Shown piece after piece: positions 34,901-43,424 of a DNA stretch of 64,000 nt. The position numbers were made by a program, and so were the translations under genes. The stretch lies in contig OZ246981.1 of assembly GCA_965232455.1 (NCBI GenBank), positions 4,154,001 through 4,218,000 of the forward strand, in the 5' to 3' direction. Every line of letters starts with the position of its first letter. The first letter of the stretch is position 1. Under the pieces are notes generated by a model. The model was not told the DNA's origin, ran no database searches, and was given only the letters and a program-made list of their open reading frames with translations. The stretch is from JBFGFX01 sp965232455 (GTDB lineage: Bacteria > Pseudomonadota > Gammaproteobacteria > Steroidobacterales > Woeseiaceae).

Positions 34901-34925
34901 GTAGGAGCCCGTCCTGACGGGCGAT
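34901..34925 (+). repeat. REP-like palindromic unit, left copy
   Basis: The unit begins GTAGGAGCCCGTC and has the internal stem GCCCGTC/GACGGGC. It resembles the GTAGGAGC-headed REP family of gammaproteobacteria. An inverted copy with 2 differences in 25 lies at 35218-35242. Confidence 0.7.
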
Positions 34926-34950
34926 TCCCCTTCCTTTTGACAATCGTGCC

Positions 34951-35037
34951 CGGCCTTGCCATTGGGGAGGTGTTTGGTGGAATGGCTCCCTGCGGTCCGC
35001 TTTATTTCCACCAAACACCTCCCCAACGACAAGGCCG
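34951..35037. repeat. long hairpin element A
   Basis: A perfect 21-bp inverted repeat (34962-34982 with 35006-35026) surrounds a 23-base loop (34983-35005). An outer stem pairs CGGCCTTG (34951-34958) with CAAGGCCG (35030-35037). The loop is nearly the reverse complement of the loop of hairpin B (21 of 23 positions). Confidence 0.85.
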
Positions 35038-35097
35038 ATTTGTGCCGCCGCTGAGGCTCGTGGAAGCCAAATGCCTGGCCAAGCTGCTATGCGGAGA

Positions 35098-35180
35098 GGA
35101 TTGCTACCGGGGACCTCTTTAGGGGAAATAAAGCGGACCGAAGGAAGCCATTCCCCTAAAGAGGTCCCCGGTAGCAATCC
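35098..35180. repeat. long hairpin element B
   Basis: A perfect 30-bp inverted repeat (35098-35127 with 35151-35180) surrounds a 23-base loop (35128-35150). It is a second copy of element A in opposite orientation: the 19 loop-proximal stem positions agree at 14, and every difference is matched on the other arm. A further stem CCGACG/CGTCGG (35182-35187 with 35208-35213) follows. Confidence 0.85.
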
Positions 35181-35217
35181 TCCGACGAGATACTCAACCA
35201 GCGATGACGTCGGCAGG

Positions 35218-35242
35218 ATCACCCGTCAGGACGGGCTCCTAG
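35218..35242 (-). repeat. REP-like palindromic unit, right inverted copy
   Basis: Inverted copy of the unit at 34901-34925 (23 of 25 bases). The two units bracket both hairpins, so the 389-bp gap 34875-35263 is filled by one symmetric repeat array rather than by genes. Confidence 0.7.
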
Positions 35243-35263
35243 TGGCGCGTGGCTGCGAAGCGG

Positions 35264-36469
35264 TCAGCGAGTGCGGATTTTCACCTCGGCGTGCAGCGTC
35301 TTGTGGACCGGGCAGCGGTCTGCGATTTCCAGCATGCGTTCTCTTTCGGCGGCGCTCATCGACCCCTCCAGGGAGATGGTTCGCTCGAACTCGTCGATCT
35401 TACCCTCGGCGGTATCGCAGTCTTCGCAGTCCTTGGCGTGAATTTTGTTGTGGCGAACGCGAACGGTTGCCGAATCGAAGTCCAGCCCCTTGTGATCGGC
35501 GTACATGCGCAGCGTCATCGACGTGCAGCTCGCGAGCGCCGCCGACAAATAGTCGTACGGCGTCGGGCCTAGATTCGTACCGCCGTACGACAACGGCTCG
35601 TCGGCGAGCATCGGGTGACCCGCCACCGACAGGTCGGTTCTGAAGCCGCCGCCGGACGTGCGGGCGACAACCTCATCGGCGTTCCCCGTCAGGTCGTCCG
35701 CGGTTTCCGCCAGGGGCAAAAAGCGGCTGGCCCAGGCAGCCAGGACGCGGCCGGCATAAAGGGAATCCTCCTCGCGACTCAGAAGGTGGTCGGCCTTGTC
35801 GAGGCTGACAAAACTCTTCGGGTGTTTGGCGTTCATAAACAGCGTGCTGGCGTTGTCTATCTCGACGACGTCGTCCAGCGGCGCGTGCATGATCATGAGC
35901 GCCTTGCGCAACGAACCCACGCTTTCGGGCATGGGGTGTTTGTGCAGGTCGTCGAGGAACTGGCGTTTCATTCTGAACGGCCGTCCGCCCAGCGATACCT
36001 CGGCTTCGCCCCTGGCGTCCAGTTCCTCGCGGGCGTCCTCGAACATGTGCGCGACGTGCGTGGGCGTGGACGGCGAGCCGATGGTCGCGACGGCCAACGC
36101 CGAGGGTATGCTGCCTGCGGCCTGCAGCACGGCGGTGCCGCCGAGGGAATGGCCGATGAGCAGCTGCGGCGCCGAGTGTTCGTCGGCCAGGTAGTCGGCC
36201 GCCGCAAGCAGATCGCCAACGTTGCTCGAGAAGCTGGTATCGGCAAACTCGCCTTCGCTTTGCCCGAGACCGGTAAAATCGAAGCGGAGCACCGCAAAAC
36301 CGGCGTCCACCAGGGCGCGGCTCAGATGGGTTGCGGCCTTCAGGTTCTTAGAGCAGGTAAAGCAGTGTGCGAACAGCGCAAATGCCGTCGGCGGCGAATC
36401 CGGCAGATCGAGAATTCCGGCAAGCGATTCACCCCCGGGGTTTTTGAAGCGAACGTTTTTTCTCGGCAT
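35264..36469 (-). CDS. bifunctional alpha/beta hydrolase and OsmC family protein
   Basis: ATG 36469 (MPRKNVRFKNPGGESLAGILDLPD) gives 401 residues; the 50 upstream codons overlap mnmE. Residues to about 255 form an alpha/beta hydrolase (FALFAHCFTCSKN, FDFTGLGQSEG, LLIGHSLGGTAVL with nucleophile Ser, HAPLDDVV, DKADHLL). The rest is an OsmC/Ohr-type domain (LGPTPYDYLSAALASCTSMTLRMYADHKG, DRCPVHKTLHAEVKIRT) with both cysteines needed for peroxide reduction. Such fusions are known; substrates are unproven, perhaps lipid hydroperoxides. It diverges from mnmE with a 29-bp gap. Confidence 0.9.
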   Translation of the reverse strand: MPRKNVRFKNPGGESLAGILDLPDSPPTAFALFAHCFTCSKNLKAATHLSRALVDAGFAVLRFDFTGLGQSEGEFADTSFSSNVGDLLAAADYLADEHSAPQLLIGHSLGGTAVLQAAGSIPSALAVATIGSPSTPTHVAHMFEDAREELDARGEAEVSLGGRPFRMKRQFLDDLHKHPMPESVGSLRKALMIMHAPLDDVVEIDNASTLFMNAKHPKSFVSLDKADHLLSREEDSLYAGRVLAAWASRFLPLAETADDLTGNADEVVARTSGGGFRTDLSVAGHPMLADEPLSYGGTNLGPTPYDYLSAALASCTSMTLRMYADHKGLDFDSATVRVRHNKIHAKDCEDCDTAEGKIDEFERTISLEGSMSAAERERMLEIADRCPVHKTLHAEVKIRTR

Positions 36470-36498
36470 GGCGGCCCGTCCTGTGGTTGTATACGGCG

Positions 36499-37854
36499 AT
36501 GAATCAACCGCCGATCTACGTAAACGATACGATCGTTGCAGCGGCGACGCCACCCGGAACCGGCGGTGTCGCCGTCGTGCGGCTGTCGGGGCCGAAGGTC
36601 GAGACGATTGGCGCCGCAATGCTCGGCGAGCTGCCGGCGGAACGAAGAGCCGAGCTGAAGACCTTCGTGGACGATGCCGGCGAGGCCATCGACACGGGTA
36701 TCGCCCTGTATTTTCCGGCGCCGAACTCGTTTACCGGGGAGTCGGTGCTCGAACTGCACGGTCACGGCGGACCGGTGCCGGTGGCGTCGCTCGTGGACGC
36801 CGCCGTGCGGCTGGGCGCAAGGAGGGCGGCCGCCGGTGAATTCTCGCAGCGCGCTTTTCTGAACGACAAGCTCGATCTCGTTCAGGCGGAGGCGATCGCC
36901 GATCTCATCGAGAGCGGCACCCGGCAGGCCGCCCGCGCGGCGTTAAGGTCTTTGAGCGGGGTCTTCTCGACAAGAATCCAGACGTTAAAAGAACGGCTGG
37001 TCGAACTGCGCCTGCATGTCGAAGCGGCGCTCGACTTTCCCGAAGAGGAAATCGATTTTCTCTCGGACGAGTCGCTCGCCGAGCGCATTGCCGTTTGCGC
37101 GATGGAGTTTGCCGAAATCCTGCCGGCCGCTTCGGCCGGCCGCGTGTTGCGCGACGGCTACCAGCTCGTGATCGTCGGCCGGCCGAACGCGGGCAAGTCC
37201 AGCCTGTTGAATCTGTTGAGCGGACAGGACGCGGCGATCGTGACCGACATCGCCGGCACGACTCGCGACATCCTGCGTGAGCGTATCAATATCGACGGCC
37301 TGTCCGTGGAGCTCGTGGATACCGCCGGCCTGCGCGAGGACGCCAATCAGATCGAGGCGGAAGGTATCCGGCGCGCCCGCGCGGCGGTCCGCGAGGCCGA
37401 TGCGGCGCTTTGGATTCAGGACGCCGCCGAACGCGGGGGTGACGATGCACTCGTGGACACGCTGCCGGCGGACATGCCGGTCATCGTCGTGCGCAACAAG
37501 ATCGATCTCAGTGGTGAGGCGCCGGGTGTTCGGGAAAATGCTCCGAACGTCGTCCATCTGTCCGCGAAAAGCGGCGAAGGCCTCGAAGCCCTGATAAGCG
37601 CCATTCGGCAACTGGCAGGCTTCAGGGACCAGGGCGAAGGGGCGTTTACCGCGCGCAGGCGGCACATCGAGGCGCTGAGCCGCGCCGAAGAACATTTCGC
37701 GCACGGGCGCAGGGCGCTGGACGAAGCGCGTTCCGGCGAGCTGCTGGCCGAAGAACTCAAACTTGCGCTCGACGCGCTTGGCGAGATTACCGGCGAGTTT
37801 TCCAGCGACGATCTGCTGGGGCGGATTTTCTCCGAGTTTTGTATCGGCAAATAG
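36499..37854 (+). CDS. mnmE: tRNA modification GTPase MnmE
   Basis: ATG 36499 is preferred to TTG 36487 on family length (451 residues). The N-terminal folate-binding domain (TIVAAATPPGTGGVAVVRLSGP), helical domain and inserted G domain (GRPNAGKSSLLNLLSGQDAAIV, DIAGTTRD, DTAGLREDAN, RNKIDL) are followed by the C-terminal FCIGK with its catalytic Cys. With MnmG it installs cmnm5 groups on wobble uridines. No ribosome site is visible and GTATAC lies just upstream, so the mRNA may be nearly leaderless. Confidence 0.97.
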   Translation: MNQPPIYVNDTIVAAATPPGTGGVAVVRLSGPKVETIGAAMLGELPAERRAELKTFVDDAGEAIDTGIALYFPAPNSFTGESVLELHGHGGPVPVASLVDAAVRLGARRAAAGEFSQRAFLNDKLDLVQAEAIADLIESGTRQAARAALRSLSGVFSTRIQTLKERLVELRLHVEAALDFPEEEIDFLSDESLAERIAVCAMEFAEILPAASAGRVLRDGYQLVIVGRPNAGKSSLLNLLSGQDAAIVTDIAGTTRDILRERINIDGLSVELVDTAGLREDANQIEAEGIRRARAAVREADAALWIQDAAERGGDDALVDTLPADMPVIVVRNKIDLSGEAPGVRENAPNVVHLSAKSGEGLEALISAIRQLAGFRDQGEGAFTARRRHIEALSRAEEHFAHGRRALDEARSGELLAEELKLALDALGEITGEFSSDDLLGRIFSEFCIGK

Positions 37855-37868
37855 CCGCGTGTTCGACG

Positions 37869-39047
37869 CTAACCCAGCAGCCCTTCGCGACGATAGAGAC
37901 GGGCGCACAACAGCGTCAGCAGCGCGCCGATGGCCAGTGTGCCGCCGACCGATACCGCAACGTGCAGCCAGTTCAGCGCCTCGTTTTTTATCAGCCCCAC
38001 GAGCAGAAGGTGTTGACTCAGCGACGGTATGAACATCAGCGCCGTGCTGGGTCGGACCATCAGGATGCTGACGATCAATATCGGCAGCGTCGGCGCCAGC
38101 AACACGACGCTCAGCCAGGTCTGCGCCTCTTTGTAACTCTTGGTGAACGAAGCAACCAGGGTCATCAGTGCGGCGCCCAGGAGCGCAAACGGCAGCAGCA
38201 GGAAAAACGCGGTGACGACAACCGGCGGTCCGAAATTGGGCGTCATGCCAAGCTGTTGCAGCGGAACGAATTTGAGCGTCACGTAAAAGGACACGAGACT
38301 CAGCGACAGCGATAGCGCCATGAAAAAACAGGCCGCAAAAATCTTGCCGTAAATGAGCTGGTCGCGCGTGACGGGCAGGCACAGCAAAGGCTCGAGCGAC
38401 CCGCGCTCGCGTTCGCCGGCCGTGGAATCGATGGCCAGGTTCATGCCGCCGGTCAAGAGCGCGAAAATAAAAAAGTAGCTGAGCATGCCCAGCAGCATCG
38501 CGGAACGGCCGCTGGGGGTCGAGACGTCGACGAGGTCGATATTGAGCGGGCGCATGACGACCGGGCTGATGCCCCTGGCCGTCAACCGCATGCCGGCGAT
38601 TTCCCGGTTGTAGGCGGACAGCGCCCGAATCGCCCGCCGCGCCTCCCGCTCGGCGGTCGTGTTCGATTGATCCGAGATTACCTCGATGCGCGACGGCGTG
38701 GCGGAGGCCAGGTCATCGCCGATGGACTCCGGTATCAGCACGACGACGTCGTGGACGCCGTCGAGCACCGCCTGCATGGCCGCTTCGCGGTTCTCCGGCG
38801 CTTCGCTGATCTCGATGTTCTGGCTCTCCAGGTAGCGCAGCAGATTCGGCGCAAACTCCGCGCCGATCACCGGGAGGTCCAACGGTTCGTCCTCGTTGCT
38901 CAGGGACTGCTTCAGGGACAGGTTGATCACGAACGCGAACAGGATGGGTCCGAACAGCGGGCCCATCAGCAGTGCCGACATCAGCGTGCGGCGATCGCGG
39001 AAATTGTCCGTGAGTTCTTTCAGAAACACCGTGCGGAAGGTACGCAT
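37869..39047 (-). CDS. ABC-2 type exporter permease (NatB-like)
   Basis: The 392-residue protein has a membrane helix near the N-terminus (RRTLMSALLMGPLFGPILFAFVINLSL), a large extracytoplasmic domain, and about five further helices (MLLGMLSYFFIFALLTGGMNLAIDSTAGERERGSLEPLLCLPVTRDQLIYGKI). The ERERGSLEPLL segment is typical of ABC-2 permeases such as NatB. Its ATG overlaps the stop of the ATPase gene by one base (TGATG). The exported substrate is unknown. Confidence 0.88.
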   Translation of the reverse strand: MRTFRTVFLKELTDNFRDRRTLMSALLMGPLFGPILFAFVINLSLKQSLSNEDEPLDLPVIGAEFAPNLLRYLESQNIEISEAPENREAAMQAVLDGVHDVVVLIPESIGDDLASATPSRIEVISDQSNTTAEREARRAIRALSAYNREIAGMRLTARGISPVVMRPLNIDLVDVSTPSGRSAMLLGMLSYFFIFALLTGGMNLAIDSTAGERERGSLEPLLCLPVTRDQLIYGKIFAACFFMALSLSLSLVSFYVTLKFVPLQQLGMTPNFGPPVVVTAFFLLLPFALLGAALMTLVASFTKSYKEAQTWLSVVLLAPTLPILIVSILMVRPSTALMFIPSLSQHLLLVGLIKNEALNWLHVAVSVGGTLAIGALLTLLCARLYRREGLLG

Positions 39048-39775
39048 CAGGCCGGATCCACGAACGAGAGCGCTTTGACGAAAGCCTCCTCGAGATCGTC
39101 ACGGCCGGTTCTCGCCCGAATATCGTCGGGGCTGCCGTGCAGGGCGACCTGGCCGGCGGCGATGATGACGATTTCATCGCACAACGCCGCAACTTCCTGC
39201 ATCACGTGGCTGGAAAACAGCACGCAGCGGCCGTTGTCCCGAAGCTTGAGGATCAATTCCCGCAACGACCTCGTCGCCATGACGTCGAGGCCGTTGGACG
39301 GTTCGTCGAGGATGACGTTGTTCGGTTGATGGACCAGCGCGCGCGCGAGGGCGACCTTGGTGCGCTGTCCCTGCGAAAAGCCCTTGCTGCGGCGATCGGC
39401 GAAGTCACCGATGTCGAGATCGTCGATAACGCCCTGCACCCGCTCCTCGCGGTGCTCGGGCGGCACCTGGTAGAGCTCGGCGTAATAGCGAATGTTTTCG
39501 CGGGCGGTCAGATGCGGGTAAAGGCCCGAGCCGTGCGGCAGCGTGCCCATCCGTCCGCGCGCCCGTAGCGCGTCGACGACGACGTCCGCTCCGTCGACCG
39601 ATGCGCTGCCCCGATCCGGCTTCAACACGGTATACAGCACACGCAGGGTTGTCGATTTGCCGGCGCCGTTCGGCCCGAGCAGGCCCGTGATGCGGCCGTC
39701 GTCGGCCTGGAAACTCACGCCTCGGACCGCTTTGACGTCGCCGAAGGACTTGTGCAAACCCTCGACCCGGATCAC
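39047..39775 (-). CDS. ABC exporter ATP-binding subunit (NatA-like)
   Basis: GTG 39775 overlaps the stop of the upstream peptidase gene (GTGA) and starts the domain properly: VIRVEGLHKSFGDVKAVRGVSF. The 242-residue ATPase shows Walker A GPNGAGKSTT, signature FSQGQRTKVALARAL with Gln-Gly-Gln in place of LSGGQ, Walker B NVILDEPSNGLD and the switch His in FSSHVMQEV. It drives the NatB-like permease. Three genes (peptidase, ATPase, permease) form one tightly overlapping operon. Confidence 0.93.
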   Translation of the reverse strand: MIRVEGLHKSFGDVKAVRGVSFQADDGRITGLLGPNGAGKSTTLRVLYTVLKPDRGSASVDGADVVVDALRARGRMGTLPHGSGLYPHLTARENIRYYAELYQVPPEHREERVQGVIDDLDIGDFADRRSKGFSQGQRTKVALARALVHQPNNVILDEPSNGLDVMATRSLRELILKLRDNGRCVLFSSHVMQEVAALCDEIVIIAAGQVALHGSPDDIRARTGRDDLEEAFVKALSFVDPA

Positions 39776-41235
39776 GGCGCCGGTCCGGAATAGTCGAGGA
39801 AAAACGGCATTGCGTGCTGCCGGGCGAAACACTCGGCGTCGCTTTCGTTCAGCGTCATGGTTTCTATGAACGTGGCCATCAGGTCGGGCGTGCACCCGCG
39901 CGGCGCCTGTCCGTGGCCCTGCCGCTCGCCGGTCAGGAACGTGGCGTTGCGCATGTCGACGGCGGCCTCCGTTGCGAATCGTGGCGGCGTGATCGGGTCC
40001 GCTGCCCCCGACAGCAACAGCACGGGTTTCTCGGTGGCCAGCGGCGTCTTGAAATCTGCATCGATGACGCCCGCCGGCCAGACGGAACAAATTGCCTTCA
40101 GCGCCTCGAGCAGCACGGGCCCGATGTACGTTGCGGCGAGCTCTTCGTCGCTGATCGCCTCGCCGGCAAAAAAAGGCGCGTCCTCGGTGCAGGCGACCGC
40201 GTTGTGCATACCGATGCTAAGCGAGTCCGACAGCGTGTCGCTGATCATCAGGAACTGCGAGGCCAGCGGCGCGAGATTGCCGTGCGCCGCCTGGTCCAAC
40301 AAAAACGGAATCAACGCGACGGTCGTCGGGTGATAACTCAACAGGCGAATGGCCGTTGCGAGTTCGTTGTCGCCGAAATCGAGGGTTTCCAGCGAGCCGG
40401 TCACCGGATGCGGCAGGGTCACGCTGTGCGGTGATTCTCCGAGCCGGGCTTCCAGGGCGGCAAAGTTCGCGGCAATGTCGGGAAATCGCAGCGCACAAGC
40501 TTCGTCTTCGGCGCAGCGGGCGAAAATAGCGTCCAGCGCCTTCTGGGCCTCGGTTGCAATCGCCGGACCCAGCGCGATCTGCGGCGGTACGACGCCGTCG
40601 AGGATGACGGTACGCGTCGCGTCGGGATACTGCCTGGCGAAATGCTGGGCGACCCGAGATCCGTAAGAAATGCCGTACAGGTTGAACGCCGTGTAGCCCA
40701 GCGCCTCGCGCAGGGCTTCCAGGTCGGCGACCGCAACACTGGTCGTGAAAAATCGCGGATCGTGCGGTAACTCGGCGAGGCAGGCCTCGGTTGCCGCCCG
40801 CGTCTGCTCGAGCGACATCCGTCCCTGCACGATGTCGTCGTCGACCGCGCAGTCCAGCCGCGCGGATTGTCCGGTGCCGCGCTGATCCAGAAGGACGATG
40901 TCGCGGGTGCGGCGGATTTTCTCGAATGCGTTGACGGTAGCGGCGTAAAAATCGCTGGACGCCTGTCCGGGCCCGCCGGCGATCGGCACCAAAGGATCGC
41001 CCGCGGGTTCGAGACTGAGCGCCGGAACGATCGCGACGTAGAGGTCGAGCTGTTTGCCCTCAGGCCGCGCCGGATCCTCTGGCCGCACGAGCGTACCGCA
41101 GCGGGCCTTGATACTCGGGTACGCCGGACCGGCATTGATACGGCACTCGGTGAGTTCGATGGTTTGTGCGCCGGCCATGGGAACGTTTGCGGCGGCAAGC
41201 GCCGCCACGATGGCTAACGTGAGTAGGGACTTCAA
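39772..41235 (-). CDS. secreted alpha/beta hydrolase, S33 (tripeptidyl aminopeptidase-like) family
   Basis: TTG 41235 opens a signal peptide (LKSLLTLAIVAALAAANVPMAGAQ) and gives 487 residues; a longer frame runs to 41289. Catalytic features are VPIAGGPGQASSD (oxyanion region), LLDQRGTGQS, YGISYGSRVAQHFARQYP with nucleophile Ser, LLLSGAADPITPP (Asp) and the His in ERQGHGQAPRGC. A TAP-type C-terminal domain is present. It probably removes N-terminal peptides in the periplasm. Coupling to an ABC exporter suggests that it processes or modifies the exported compound, which is inference. Confidence 0.88.
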   Translation of the reverse strand: MKSLLTLAIVAALAAANVPMAGAQTIELTECRINAGPAYPSIKARCGTLVRPEDPARPEGKQLDLYVAIVPALSLEPAGDPLVPIAGGPGQASSDFYAATVNAFEKIRRTRDIVLLDQRGTGQSARLDCAVDDDIVQGRMSLEQTRAATEACLAELPHDPRFFTTSVAVADLEALREALGYTAFNLYGISYGSRVAQHFARQYPDATRTVILDGVVPPQIALGPAIATEAQKALDAIFARCAEDEACALRFPDIAANFAALEARLGESPHSVTLPHPVTGSLETLDFGDNELATAIRLLSYHPTTVALIPFLLDQAAHGNLAPLASQFLMISDTLSDSLSIGMHNAVACTEDAPFFAGEAISDEELAATYIGPVLLEALKAICSVWPAGVIDADFKTPLATEKPVLLLSGAADPITPPRFATEAAVDMRNATFLTGERQGHGQAPRGCTPDLMATFIETMTLNESDAECFARQHAMPFFLDYSGPAP

Positions 41236-41408
41236 GACATCGGGCCTCGTGCGGGAGAGCGCGCAATATCCCAAAAAGCTCCTGCTCATGCAAAGCGCCG
41301 TGTCTCACGATCCCGCAACCGACCGCGCCCGCAGCGTGCGTGGATCGAGTGGCGGCGACCGGCCGGCACGGTTAGAATCCGCTGCCGCATTTGCTTAGTT
41401 TTTGATCA

Positions 41409-43316
41409 ATGTCCGCCGACAACATCTTTGACGTCATCGTGATCGGGGGTGGTCACGCCGGAACGGAGGCGGCGCTCGCCGCCGCGCGCGCCGGTGCGCG
41501 GACGCTTTTGATCACGCAAAACATGGCGACGCTCGGACAGATGAGCTGCAATCCGGCCATCGGCGGCATCGGCAAGGGGCATCTGACCCGCGAAATCGAC
41601 GCCCTGGGCGGCGCCATGGCGCGCGCGATCGACCGGGCCGGCATTCAATTCCGCACATTGAACAGAAGCAAGGGCCCGGCCGTCCGTGCGACGCGCGCGC
41701 AGGCTGACCGTCAGCTTTACCGGCGGGCGATTCGCGGCGTCCTCGAAAACCAGAACAACTTGAGAATCTTTCAGCAGTCGGTCGAGGACCTGATCGTCGA
41801 GGGTGACCGTATTCGCGGTGTCGTGACCGGTCTGGGCCTCGAGTTTCTTGCGCCCAAGGTGGTGCTCACCGTCGGCACGTTTTTGGGCGGCCGTATTCTG
41901 ATCGGCAAAACCGAAACCGCGGGTGGCCGCGCCGGTGACGCGCCCTCCAACCGCCTGGCGGCGCGCCTGCGGGAGATGCCGTTCCGCGTGGCACGTCTGA
42001 AAACGGGCACCCCACCGCGGCTGGCCGGCGGCAGTCTCGACTACGAACGGATGGCCGAGCAGCCTGGTGACGACCCGCGACCGGTTTTTTCGTTCCTCGG
42101 CCGCCGCGATCAGCACCCGCAACAGGTGAGCTGTCACATCACCCGCACGACCGAAAAAACGCACGACATCATCCGCGAATCGCTCGACCAGTCGCCGATG
42201 GTCATGGGCATCATCGAAGGCGTCGGTCCGCGCTACTGCCCGTCGATCGAGGACAAGGTCGTGCGCTTCGCCGATCGCGACGCACACCAGATTTTCGTGG
42301 AACCCGAGGGGCTGCACTCGCGCGAGGTGTACCCGAACGGCATATCCACCAGCCTGCCCTACGATACACAGGTCCGCTTCGTGCGCTCGATCGTCGGTTT
42401 CGAGGCGGCCGAAATCACCCAGCCGGGTTACGCGATCGAATACGACTATTTTGATCCGCGGGATCTCAAGCCGACGCTTGAGACGAAGTTCGTCGGCGGC
42501 CTGTACTTCGCCGGCCAGATCAACGGTACGACGGGTTACGAAGAAGCCGCCGCCCAGGGACTGCTGGCCGGCGTCAACGCGGCCCGCGCGGCCGCCGGTC
42601 GGGACAGCTGGTATCCGGCGAGGCACGAAGCCTATCTCGGCGTGTTGATCGACGACCTGATTACCCGGGGCGTCAGCGAACCCTATCGTATGTTCACCAG
42701 CCGTGCGGAATACCGGCTGCTGCTGCGTGAGGACAATGCCGACTTGAGACTGACGCCGGTCGGGCGCGATCTCGGCCTCGTTGACGATACCCGTTGGTCG
42801 GCGTTCGAGGCGAAGCGCGATGCCGTTGCCCGCGAGCAGTCACGCCTTGGCGAGGTGCTCGTCAAACCGGCGGCACTGGACGGCGCGGACCGGGCGCTGC
42901 TGGGCGTCGACCTGCAGAAAGACCTGCGGGCTATCGAACTGCTGCGCTGGCCGGAGTTCGACTACCGGCAGATCACCGGGCTGTCCGCGGTCGGCCCCGG
43001 CGACTGGCGCGCGGGAATGGATGCGGAGCAGGCCGAACAGGTCGCGTTGCAGGTCGAAGTTCAGGCGAAATACCGGGGTTATATAGCGCGCCAGCAGCGG
43101 GAGATCGATCGGCATGCCCGTCAGGAGTCGCTGGCGCTGCCGGCGGATCTCGACTACGACAGCGTCAAGGGCCTCTCGAACGAGGCGCGCCAGCGTCTGT
43201 CGTCCGTTCGTCCGGCGACGCTCGGCCAGGCGTCGCGCCTGGAAGGCGTCACCCCCTCCACGGTATCGTTGCTGTTGATCCACCTGAAAAAACACAGGCT
43301 TCGGCTGTCGGCATAA
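41409..43316 (+). CDS. mnmG: tRNA uridine-5-carboxymethylaminomethyl synthesis enzyme MnmG
   Basis: The 635-residue flavoprotein begins FDVIVIGGGHAGTEAALAAARAGARTLLIT and carries QMSCNPAIGGIGKGHLTREIDALGG, LKTGTPPRLAGGSLDY, CPSIEDKVVRF and the C-terminal helical domain (VKGLSNEARQRLSSVRPATLGQASRLEGVTPSTVSLLLIHLKK). It is the FAD-containing partner of MnmE. In many relatives rsmG follows directly; here about 20 kb of other genes intervene. Confidence 0.98.
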   Translation: MSADNIFDVIVIGGGHAGTEAALAAARAGARTLLITQNMATLGQMSCNPAIGGIGKGHLTREIDALGGAMARAIDRAGIQFRTLNRSKGPAVRATRAQADRQLYRRAIRGVLENQNNLRIFQQSVEDLIVEGDRIRGVVTGLGLEFLAPKVVLTVGTFLGGRILIGKTETAGGRAGDAPSNRLAARLREMPFRVARLKTGTPPRLAGGSLDYERMAEQPGDDPRPVFSFLGRRDQHPQQVSCHITRTTEKTHDIIRESLDQSPMVMGIIEGVGPRYCPSIEDKVVRFADRDAHQIFVEPEGLHSREVYPNGISTSLPYDTQVRFVRSIVGFEAAEITQPGYAIEYDYFDPRDLKPTLETKFVGGLYFAGQINGTTGYEEAAAQGLLAGVNAARAAAGRDSWYPARHEAYLGVLIDDLITRGVSEPYRMFTSRAEYRLLLREDNADLRLTPVGRDLGLVDDTRWSAFEAKRDAVAREQSRLGEVLVKPAALDGADRALLGVDLQKDLRAIELLRWPEFDYRQITGLSAVGPGDWRAGMDAEQAEQVALQVEVQAKYRGYIARQQREIDRHARQESLALPADLDYDSVKGLSNEARQRLSSVRPATLGQASRLEGVTPSTVSLLLIHLKKHRLRLSA

Positions 43317-43424
43317 GCCGTCCGCGGACACCCGGCGTATGAACAATCTGTGGCGCAGGCCACGTTCCGCGCGAAGTGATGCGGTATGCTGACCGGCGTA
43401 TCGGCGTTGACGGGCAAAACAACC

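Noticed and set aside
34881..35222. Short frames in the repeat array, some repeating EIKRTxGSHS-like peptides
   Set aside because: They come from the inverted hairpin elements read in several frames; no ribosome sites or independent protein support.
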